Source of the DNA: Gluconacetobacter johannae
GTDB lineage: Bacteria; Pseudomonadota; Alphaproteobacteria; Acetobacterales; Acetobacteraceae
DNA length: 64,000 nt
Assembly (NCBI RefSeq): GCF_025994435.1
Contig: NZ_BAQK01000005.1
Span: forward strand, 1-64,000
Direction: 5' to 3'
Below are positions 50,954-58,151 of this stretch, in pieces. The translations under genes and the position numbers were made by a program. Every line of letters starts with the position of its first letter. Within the stretch, counting starts at the first letter, position 1. The notes below the pieces were generated by a model. It did not search any database. It was not told where the DNA came from and saw nothing but the letters and a program-made list of their open reading frames with translations.

Positions 50954-51338
50954 GCAGCCCCCTTGGCATTAAGCTCACTTCCTCGTTCGTCGATGCGAGT
51001 CGCATAGTGACGACAATGCGCCCCAAACGGCTCTTGCTTCGGTCGTGTCAGACGCTCGACACGCTAGACGTACGCCGTGGTCAAGCCAACATGCCTGAGA
51101 CCGCCGAACGTCTGTTTCACTGGGTTGATGCACAAAATGTCGCCGCTCCGTTTCCAGCCCCGACCACGCCGATGGTTGGGAACTCAGGAGCGGCGGATTT
51201 CAGGAGAACGGCAGCAACCTGGAAATGGCAGAGATGAGGCGATAACCGACATTACAATGAAGGACGCGGGACGGAGATCATCCCTGCGTGGCAAAGCCAG
51301 ACTGGCAACTCGCACCGACCTGGTTCATTGTTTATGTG
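50954..51338. other. Intergenic region, nothing recognised
   Basis: 385 bp between the kinase start and the next plus-strand gene. It probably contains the kinase promoter. A 76-codon plus-strand frame has no ribosome-binding site or family pattern. Confidence 0.5.
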
Positions 51339-52061
51339 ATGAATCCATTTCGTTCGCCCGACACCGACCTCTCCCTGTCGCATGCCCTCATCCTGAAGGC
51401 CGCGCTGCTGACGATCGGCTATATTGAGGAAAACGGTCCGATCGGCCTCACGCCCACCAAGGCGCTCAAGCGCTATTTTATCGCGTGGGCCGCCGAGGCA
51501 TTTGACTGGCCCCACTATAGGGTCGAAGACCTCTATGCCCTCAATAAAGTCCTCAATGAACACGATTTCCCACCACTGGTGATCCTGCATGAGGTTCTGC
51601 TCAGCGCCAAGCTCGCACGGCATTTCAAGGGCACCCTGCGGCTGACTGACCTGGCGAAAAAGCTCAAATCGGAGCCTGCCCGGCTCTGGATGCTGTTGAC
51701 GACCCACCTCCTCTTTGTCGTCGACCACAGTCCTTACACCCGAAGCGATGAACCACTGTTCGGCAACTGGGATATCTTTCTCAACGTCATCAATATCGAG
51801 GCCCAGGTTGCCGTCACCGAAGAACGGCTATGCGCGGTTCTCTACGGAGGCGAGGAAGAGGAAATCCATCACCGTGATTTCAAGCTGACCGCCAGTCTTT
51901 ACATCCATGTCCTGCGACCGCTGTGCTGGGCAGGACTGCTCAACGAGCACCGAACAGGCTCCGGCTTCAGCAGACGGGATTTCTATACCAAAACGCCCTT
52001 ATGGCCAGCGGCCCTCAAACTCGAGACGGATCGACACCTGCTCCCGGCGACCCGTCACTGA
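51339..52061 (+). CDS. Conserved hypothetical protein next to parB
   Basis: A 240 aa soluble protein, not recognised. The ATG at 51339 is used; an in-frame GTG at 51288 would add 17 residues. The N-terminal half has HALILKAALLTIGYIEENGPIGLTPTKALKRYFIAWAAEAF and LRLTDLAKKLKSEPARLWMLLTTHLLF, which suggest winged-helix-like segments. It is convergent with parB. Its codon use is like the backbone, so it is probably a backbone gene rather than cargo. Confidence 0.6.
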   Translation: MNPFRSPDTDLSLSHALILKAALLTIGYIEENGPIGLTPTKALKRYFIAWAAEAFDWPHYRVEDLYALNKVLNEHDFPPLVILHEVLLSAKLARHFKGTLRLTDLAKKLKSEPARLWMLLTTHLLFVVDHSPYTRSDEPLFGNWDIFLNVINIEAQVAVTEERLCAVLYGGEEEEIHHRDFKLTASLYIHVLRPLCWAGLLNEHRTGSGFSRRDFYTKTPLWPAALKLETDRHLLPATRH

Positions 52062-52132
52062 CTCCAACCGGCCGCCAACGCGGGTGCGCGTTGCAGCGGC
52101 TGCGCCCGGATACAGCCTCGTCCAATATAAAA

Positions 52133-52159
52133 GGCGGCTCCCGGAGACCGGAAGCCGCC
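52133..52159 (-). terminator. Terminator downstream of parB
   Basis: GGCGGCT (52133-52139) and AGCCGCC (52153-52159) form the base of a stem with a further internal CCGG pairing; on the minus strand TTTTATATT follows. It lies 22 bp beyond the parB stop and may work for both convergent genes. Confidence 0.7.
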
Positions 52160-52180
52160 CATGATACTCATCAACAGATC

Positions 52181-54247
52181 TCACTCGGCTGCGACCGCAT
52201 CAGGACTGTCGGTCATGCGCGCCGCCCCTTCCTCCCTTTCAGTTTGCTCCGGCGCATGCGCCGTCCGCAGAGCCTCGGGTAGCCAGCCGCTGCCCTCAAG
52301 CAGCCTTTCGGCCGCCTGCGCCATGTCGGCCTTTTTCAAATGTGCGATGCGGTCGGCGACCTCGTCGCCCCGCGCCTCACGCACGGCTTCGAGGATGCGC
52401 GTCTTGGTGACGCGACCGAGATAGTTCTCCACCGTCGGCTGCCAGCCCGCTTCGGCCAGATCGAGCCGGAGCGCGATGGCAAGCCGGTCGGCGCGGGCCA
52501 GCCGCTCCCTGATGCTACGCGCCAGAGACGGACCATGGGAGGATTCATACAGCGCATTGACCCCGAAGGACAGGCAATGCGCCAGCAGCGCGATGCGACT
52601 GGTATCATCCAACCTATCCAGCCACTGCCAGAGCGCATTCTCATCCTCCGGCAGGTCGTGCTTCCAGCCCTCATTGCGTTGGCGCAAGGCGTGCGCCGGA
52701 ATGCTGCCCGGCATATCCGGCGAGTGGACCCGCAGCGGGATGTCCCGGACATAGGCTTCCAGGCAGTCCGCGCCCGAGACCTGCCAGTAGAGATCGCGCA
52801 CCAGCGTATACAGCAGTTCGGTCAGGGCAATGTGCGGATTGGCCGCGAACGCGTCGCGCAGGGCCAGCGTCCGCCAGGCCGTCAGCTCTGTCAGCAGGCG
52901 GTCGGGCAACGGCTTCAGCCCATCTTCTTCCTCGGGCTCGGTGTCGGGGGCGTTTTCGCCTTCAGACGGGGATGCCTTGATTGCGGCCCCCTCGTCGTCC
53001 TCACAGGCGAGCGTTTCACCGCTGCCCTCGGCGCTGGCGGCGCCCTCCTCCGGTTCCGCCAGCACATCTTCCGGCCGGACGAAGCCCCGTTCGACCAGCA
53101 GCGTGCCGTCAGTATCCAGGCTGACGAAGGCTCCAGCGCGGGCCATGTCCGCCGGATCGAAGGACACCGGGCGTTCCTCCAGCGCCTCAATGGCCTGCTC
53201 GATCTCGCCAAGACGCGCGTCGATTGCCTCGGGGAATTCATCGGCCTGCACGTATTCCGCCTCGATGGCCTCCTGCTCGCTGTGCAGAGCGGTCAGACGG
53301 GCCGCTTCTTCTTCCGAGAGCACAACCGGCGTGCCGTCGATCTCCACAAACGCTCGCGTGTGTCCCCAAGGGAAGGACAGCGCCGTCTCGACCCATTTCC
53401 AGCCTTCAGCGCGGATCTCCTCGGCCGCCCCAGCCAGTTTGTCCATGACCAGCCGATCGAGAAAGGTGGGATCGTCCAGCCATCCGCCATCGTCGGCTTC
53501 GAACAGGTCGCGCATGACGTGGCCGCCAGCGGAGACATAGGCCTCCAGCCCTATGAAGCGCACGCGGCGGTCCGATGCGCGCACGGTCTTTTCCGTCAGC
53601 ATGCGGCGGATCAGATAGGGCTCGCGATTGTGGCTCTGGGCAATAATCTCCCAGACCTGTTCCTGACGGGCATGGTCATCGCTGATGGAAAACGCCATCA
53701 ACTGTTCCAGCTTCATGCCATCCTGCTCGTAGATATCGAGCAGCTTGTCCGAAACGGTCATGAGGCGCAGGCGCTGCTTCACCACGGCCGGCACGACGAA
53801 GAACGCGGCAGCGATTTCTTCCTCGGACATGCCCTTCTCCAGCATGTCGCGAAAGGCGCGAAACTGGTCCAGCGGATGCAGGGCCACGCGCTGGACGTTC
53901 TCAGCCAGGGAATCATCCTCGGCGAGAATGGTCGAGCCGGCCTCGCGCACGACACAGGGCACCGGGGCCGTCTTCGCCAGTTTCTTCTGCTTCACCAGCA
54001 GTTCGAGAGCGCGGAACCGGCGGCCCCCGGCCGGCACTTCGTATGACCCGGTTTCTGCCCCTTCGCCGTCAAGAACGGGCCGCACGTTCAGGCTCTGGAG
54101 CAGTCCCCGACGTTCGACATCGTGGGCCAGTTCCTCGATCGACAGGCCGGCCTTCACACGCCGCACGTTGGACTGCGACAGCACCAGCTTGTTGAAAGGG
54201 ATATCACGGGACGCATTGAGGGCGATTTTCTGGATGGCGCTCGCCAT
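52181..54247 (-). CDS. parB: ParB/RepB/Spo0J-family protein, large plasmid type
   Basis: A 688 aa ParB-like protein. The N-terminal nuclease-fold domain has IPFNKLVLSQSNVRR, PAGGRRFRALELL and DDSLAENVQRVALHPLDQFRAF, then the helix-turn-helix MSEEEIAAAFFVVPAVVKQRLRLM. An acidic linker (residues 410-450) separates a long helical C-terminus. Large ParB-like proteins of this type are common in alphaproteobacterial mobile elements and are distant from parA here, so they may act in transcription or DNA processing rather than partition. Confidence 0.92.
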   Translation of the reverse strand: MASAIQKIALNASRDIPFNKLVLSQSNVRRVKAGLSIEELAHDVERRGLLQSLNVRPVLDGEGAETGSYEVPAGGRRFRALELLVKQKKLAKTAPVPCVVREAGSTILAEDDSLAENVQRVALHPLDQFRAFRDMLEKGMSEEEIAAAFFVVPAVVKQRLRLMTVSDKLLDIYEQDGMKLEQLMAFSISDDHARQEQVWEIIAQSHNREPYLIRRMLTEKTVRASDRRVRFIGLEAYVSAGGHVMRDLFEADDGGWLDDPTFLDRLVMDKLAGAAEEIRAEGWKWVETALSFPWGHTRAFVEIDGTPVVLSEEEAARLTALHSEQEAIEAEYVQADEFPEAIDARLGEIEQAIEALEERPVSFDPADMARAGAFVSLDTDGTLLVERGFVRPEDVLAEPEEGAASAEGSGETLACEDDEGAAIKASPSEGENAPDTEPEEEDGLKPLPDRLLTELTAWRTLALRDAFAANPHIALTELLYTLVRDLYWQVSGADCLEAYVRDIPLRVHSPDMPGSIPAHALRQRNEGWKHDLPEDENALWQWLDRLDDTSRIALLAHCLSFGVNALYESSHGPSLARSIRERLARADRLAIALRLDLAEAGWQPTVENYLGRVTKTRILEAVREARGDEVADRIAHLKKADMAQAAERLLEGSGWLPEALRTAHAPEQTEREEGAARMTDSPDAVAAE

Positions 54248-54639
54248 GGCGGGACACTCCGTGACGGACGGGCGGAAGCCTCTCTCCCACCCCTGAATCC
54301 GTCACGAAAACCCCACTTTCCTCTTCCTCTCTTCCGGCCCCACCAGACGCCGGATCGCATTCACGGAACCGCGTAGAGACGGCTTTACGGAACGCAGGTC
54401 CGTGCCAACCAACCCGCGAGTCGATACAAGCTGCGATACATTACGACTATTACAGTCGCGTCCTCACCAATTTGTGACAGTGCCGACGGCGATAGCCGCG
54501 CGTGTTCGCGACTATCCCGAAGCCCTCTCTGCACGGAACATCTCTTTGTTTCCGCGTATTTTTCTGTTCACGCACGTCCCGTCCGACATCCACAGTGCCT
54601 TCAGAGCCAGGCACAGGTCCATGCAGAAAGGACGGGAAG
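54248..54639. promoter_or_regulatory. Divergent regulatory region with operator copy 4
   Basis: 392 bp between parB (minus) and the small gene/recombinase pair (plus). It contains CGACTATTACAGTCG at 54444-54458, which agrees with the copy upstream of the XRE regulator at 12 of 15 positions and keeps the CGACT/AGTCG arms. No gene is seen. Promoters for parB and for the recombinase operon should lie here. Confidence 0.5.
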
Positions 54640-54834
54640 ATGGCACGCCAACGCGATACGATAGCGGACAGGGTGCGGCTCGTTCTCGACGCCCCGGACG
54701 CCAACGTGACACCATTGCGCAGTGGGGCCGATCCACGGCTGGTCAGTCTGGTCCGGCTTCTGGCCCGTCAGGCCGCACGGGATTTCGTCAACGCTGAAGT
54801 GGAGGCCGCGAGGCGACGCGATCTCCAGGATTAG
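54640..54834 (+). CDS. Small protein upstream of the recombinase
   Basis: A 64 aa protein: MARQRDTIADRVRLVLDAPDANVTPLRSGADPRLVSLVRLLARQAARDFVNAEVEAARRRDLQD. The ATG has a GGACGGGAAG ribosome-binding site. It is 12 bp upstream of the serine recombinase and appears to be its fixed partner in related elements; a recombination-directionality or regulatory function is possible. Small basic helical protein, function not proven. Confidence 0.7.
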   Translation: MARQRDTIADRVRLVLDAPDANVTPLRSGADPRLVSLVRLLARQAARDFVNAEVEAARRRDLQD

Positions 54835-54846
54835 GGAGATGGGATT

Positions 54847-56631
54847 GTGAAAGTCGCGCTCTATGCCCGCTATTCGTCCGAAAACCAGCGTGATGCTTCG
54901 ATCGAGGATCAGTTGCGCCTCTGCCGGCTTCACGCGGAGAAACAGGGCTGGACGATCGTCGACAGCTACACCGACCGGGCGATCTCGGGTGCCTCCCTGC
55001 TCCGCCCCGGCATACAGGAACTGATCCAGGACGCCACGCGCGGCCGCTTCACGATCGTGCTGGCCGAAGCCATGGACCGGCTGTCGCGCGACCAGGAAGA
55101 TATCGCCGGCCTGTTCAAGCGGATGACTTTCTCCGGCGTGCGGATCATCACCCTCTCCGAGGGCGATGTCACACACCTGCATATCGGCCTCAAGGGCACC
55201 ATGAACGCCCTGTTCCTCAAGGATCTGGCCGAGAAGGTCCGGCGAGGGCTGCGCGGACGCGTCGAGGACGGCAAGTCCGGCGGTGGCAATTCCTATGGCT
55301 ATGACGTGGTGCGCCAGTTTGACGCCAGGGGTGAGCGCATTCGCGGCGACCGGACCATCAACGAGGAAGAAGCCCGCACAGTCAGGCGGATCTTCGCCGA
55401 TTACACGCGGGGCAAGTCCTCGCGCACGATCGCCATGGAACTGAACCGGGACGGCGTTCCGGGGCCGCAGGGGCGCGAATGGGGACCGTCCACCATTCAT
55501 GGCAATCGGGAACGCGGCACCGGCGTCCTTAACAACGAGATGTATGTCGGGCGCTTGGTCTGGAACCGTCTGCGCTACCTCAAGGATCCCGATACCGGCA
55601 AGCGTGTGTCCCGTCTCAATCCTGAATCCGAATGGGTGGTCCAGGAGGTGCCGGAATTGCGGATCGTCGAGCAGGATCTGTGGGACGCCGTGAAGACACG
55701 CCAGGCCGAAACAACCTTCAGCCAGCCGGAACGGGGAAACGAAGCGCTCAGTGAGCGGCGCCGTCCGCGCCATCTCTTTGCCGGGTTGATCCGCTGCGGC
55801 TGCTGTGGCGGCGGCTACAGCATGATCTCGAAAGACCTGCTCGGCTGCACGACGGCGCGCAACAAGGGCACCTGCGACAACCGCCTGAACATCCGTCGCG
55901 ACGCGCTCGAAGCATCGGTTCTAAGCGGGCTGCGTACGCATCTGATGGAACCGGACCTGTTCAAGGAATTCTGCAACGAGTTCACTCGCGAGGTGAACCG
56001 CATGCGTATGGAACTGGGCGCCGACCTCGTGGCGATGCGAAATGAGCTGCCTCGCATTGATCGCGAACTGGACAAGGCAATCCAGGCCATCCTCGACGGC
56101 GTTCCGGGCGCGAAGCTCAAGGATAAGATCGGCGCCCTGGAGGCGCGCAAAATCGAACTTACAGAGCGTCTGGCCAACACGGAGGAGCCGCCTCCCCTTC
56201 TCCATCCGAACATGGCGGAGATCTATCAGCAGCGGATCGCGTCTCTCTATGAAAGCCTTCAGGCCGAGGAGACGAAGACCGAGGCGGCCGAGCGCCTGCG
56301 CACGCTCGTCTCGCAGATCACGCTCCAGCCGGCCGACGGCGAACTGGCGATCATCCTGCGCGGCGATCTGGCAGCGATCCTGCAGTTCGCGGCGCACAAG
56401 AAAAACGCCACGGTCCATCCGGACAGTGGCGTTCTTGATGCGTTCATATCGCAAGTATCGTTGGTTGCGGGGAACCGCACACCACGATCCCGGCAAAATG
56501 TTGCGAATGGTCATTCGCAAGCGTCGTTGGTTGCGGGGACAGGATTGGTTCTCAGCTTGCGGCAATCGCAAGTTGAGAGCAAAGCGGGATTAATAGGCTG
56601 TTTTAACGGTCTTTTTTCTGCCCATGCATGA
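54847..56631 (+). CDS. Large serine recombinase (resolvase/integrase)
   Basis: A 594 aa recombinase. The N-terminal resolvase domain has VALYARYSSENQRDASIEDQL (catalytic Ser at about residue 10), RAISGASLLRPGIQEL and AEAMDRLSRDQEDI. The recombinase domain (GGNSYGYDVVR; RTVRRIFADYTRGKSSRTIAMELN) and the zinc-ribbon (RCGCCGGGYSM...C...C) follow, then a coiled coil. It probably integrates and excises the element. The last 60 residues are translated from an array of repeats and dyads, so the gene's 3' end may carry the recombination site. Confidence 0.93.
   Translation: MKVALYARYSSENQRDASIEDQLRLCRLHAEKQGWTIVDSYTDRAISGASLLRPGIQELIQDATRGRFTIVLAEAMDRLSRDQEDIAGLFKRMTFSGVRIITLSEGDVTHLHIGLKGTMNALFLKDLAEKVRRGLRGRVEDGKSGGGNSYGYDVVRQFDARGERIRGDRTINEEEARTVRRIFADYTRGKSSRTIAMELNRDGVPGPQGREWGPSTIHGNRERGTGVLNNEMYVGRLVWNRLRYLKDPDTGKRVSRLNPESEWVVQEVPELRIVEQDLWDAVKTRQAETTFSQPERGNEALSERRRPRHLFAGLIRCGCCGGGYSMISKDLLGCTTARNKGTCDNRLNIRRDALEASVLSGLRTHLMEPDLFKEFCNEFTREVNRMRMELGADLVAMRNELPRIDRELDKAIQAILDGVPGAKLKDKIGALEARKIELTERLANTEEPPPLLHPNMAEIYQQRIASLYESLQAEETKTEAAERLRTLVSQITLQPADGELAIILRGDLAAILQFAAHKKNATVHPDSGVLDAFISQVSLVAGNRTPRSRQNVANGHSQASLVAGTGLVLSLRQSQVESKAGLIGCFNGLFSAHA
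56449..56577. repeat. Repeats and dyads in the 3' end of the recombinase gene
   Basis: A 25 bp unit containing TCGTTGGTTGCGGGGA occurs at 56449-56473 and 56515-56539, differing at two positions. TTGCGAAT (56501-56508) and ATTCGCAA (56513-56520) form a perfect 8 bp dyad. A third dyad, CTTGCG-N5-CGCAAG, with G-T extension, lies at about 56552-56577. Such arrays suit a recombinase-binding attachment site. Confidence 0.55.
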
Positions 56632-56794
56632 CCTTTACTGAAATAAATGGCCCCTGCCCTCATAAAACGTAGAGTTTATTTACCCAGAGCTATATCAGCT
56701 TCCGCCCTCAAAGCGGACTTGCACGGGACAAAATCGTCCACGCTGAAGCGGTCTACTCATCAGCAGTCAACACACGACCACCCGCTGCGTTCCT

Positions 56795-58081
56795 TCAGAC
56801 ATCGCGCCCCGTGTGATGTTTGATAAGTACCGCATGGGTGTGCGGCCGCTCCTGCATGGCGCTTCCGAAGATTACTGCTTGAAGGCATCGTGCGACGATC
56901 AGTTCGAGGTCGCGAGTCGCGTCCTCTTCGTAGCGTTCATAATATTTGTGATAGTCGCTCGATTCATAGACGTTCGGCGCGCTGCCGTGGATGACGCTGG
57001 CTCGGAGACCGAGCAGGAGTTTCAAGCGATCGTAGTCGTAGGCCGAGCCCATGATCGGACCAACGGCTTCAATTACGCTTTGTGTCGCCTTCCCGGCATC
57101 CCCGTAGATCGCGTCGAGCGCGCCGAATAATGTAGGGAAGCGGCGCGTAGGATCAGGCACCCACGCACGATAGAAATATTCTAGCGCACGCATCTGCCGC
57201 TTCTCGATTTTTGTTGGCGAGACGAGCTTGTCCGCTAGGATTGTCAGCCACTCGTGATCAGCTTTCCCGATAACGATATCCTCTGACAGTGGTGGCGTAT
57301 GCGGGTCTCCAGTCGTAACACTGAGCGAGCCTGCGAACGTGCAGAAGCCGCCGAACAACGTCCGACCGGAAAACAGATATCGCTCCAGGCGGTGGGGAAG
57401 GAGGGCCATAGCGCCGAGAATGGCAGCCCTATGCCGCTTTGCGACCTCCGCTGTGCCTGCCCAAACACCGAGCCATGACGATGGCGATCGGCGGATGCCG
57501 TCCCACCGGCGGAACGGAGGAAAGCTATCGGATTGCAGATCAGCGTCGATATAGCCGGGAGGCATTCGGCTAAGTTTCAGGCCATCCGCCCTCACGAGAA
57601 AGAATGTGGAGCACTCGAACTCCTCCTCCACACGCACCGTCACTAACGGAAATGCGACAAGCTGGCGGGGTTCAACGAAGAGGTCTGAGACGACAATTGT
57701 TTCGACCAAGCGTTCTTTCGTGCTGACCGAAACGAACTCCGAGAAAGGAGCGTCTCGGGCTTGGCCGGCGCCGAGTAGACAGCCATTCCAAGCTTCATTA
57801 CCGATAATCCAGAAGTTATCGCGGATGAAGTCCGTTAACGCCTTTTCGACGTCCCCCACCGATAGCGATCCAAGATGCGGGGCAGCATTGCGACGCATGA
57901 AGAGCGCGGCCTTCAGCAATCGCCGATCGTCGTAGTTCACCTCAAAACCAGCTCCGCCTACGAAAGGTATCCCGCCCGGCTTATTATACATAAAGCTATG
58001 TTGCCGCCGACCGGAAGTGCGCTGACAGAACATGGCGTCCAACATCATGTCGACCGCTTTGCCCGCATTCGAGATTGTCAT
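56795..58081 (-). CDS. ApeA-like HEPN protein, partner of the helicase
   Basis: A 428 aa protein. The C-terminal third is helical with the Rx4H motif RASVIH (residues 360-365) in LKLLLGLRASVIHGSAP, preceded by LEYFYRAWVPDPTRRFPTLFGALDAIYG and followed by a long helix. This arrangement is that of ApeA-type HEPN RNases. The N-terminal 250 residues are unassigned. It follows the helicase gene by 70 bp on the same strand, so the two probably form one system acting by RNA cleavage after infection. Confidence 0.7.
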   Translation of the reverse strand: MTISNAGKAVDMMLDAMFCQRTSGRRQHSFMYNKPGGIPFVGGAGFEVNYDDRRLLKAALFMRRNAAPHLGSLSVGDVEKALTDFIRDNFWIIGNEAWNGCLLGAGQARDAPFSEFVSVSTKERLVETIVVSDLFVEPRQLVAFPLVTVRVEEEFECSTFFLVRADGLKLSRMPPGYIDADLQSDSFPPFRRWDGIRRSPSSWLGVWAGTAEVAKRHRAAILGAMALLPHRLERYLFSGRTLFGGFCTFAGSLSVTTGDPHTPPLSEDIVIGKADHEWLTILADKLVSPTKIEKRQMRALEYFYRAWVPDPTRRFPTLFGALDAIYGDAGKATQSVIEAVGPIMGSAYDYDRLKLLLGLRASVIHGSAPNVYESSDYHKYYERYEEDATRDLELIVARCLQAVIFGSAMQERPHTHAVLIKHHTGRDV

Positions 58082-58151
58082 GTGATACGCTGGCCCTCGT
58101 TAATGCGAGGTCTCATCCTATAACAAACGAGCATGAGCCAACAGCGTGGTT

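Noticed and set aside
52340..54046. 568-codon plus-strand frame opposite parB
   Set aside because: Antisense shadow of a conserved ParB-like gene; no start signal or recognisable domain.
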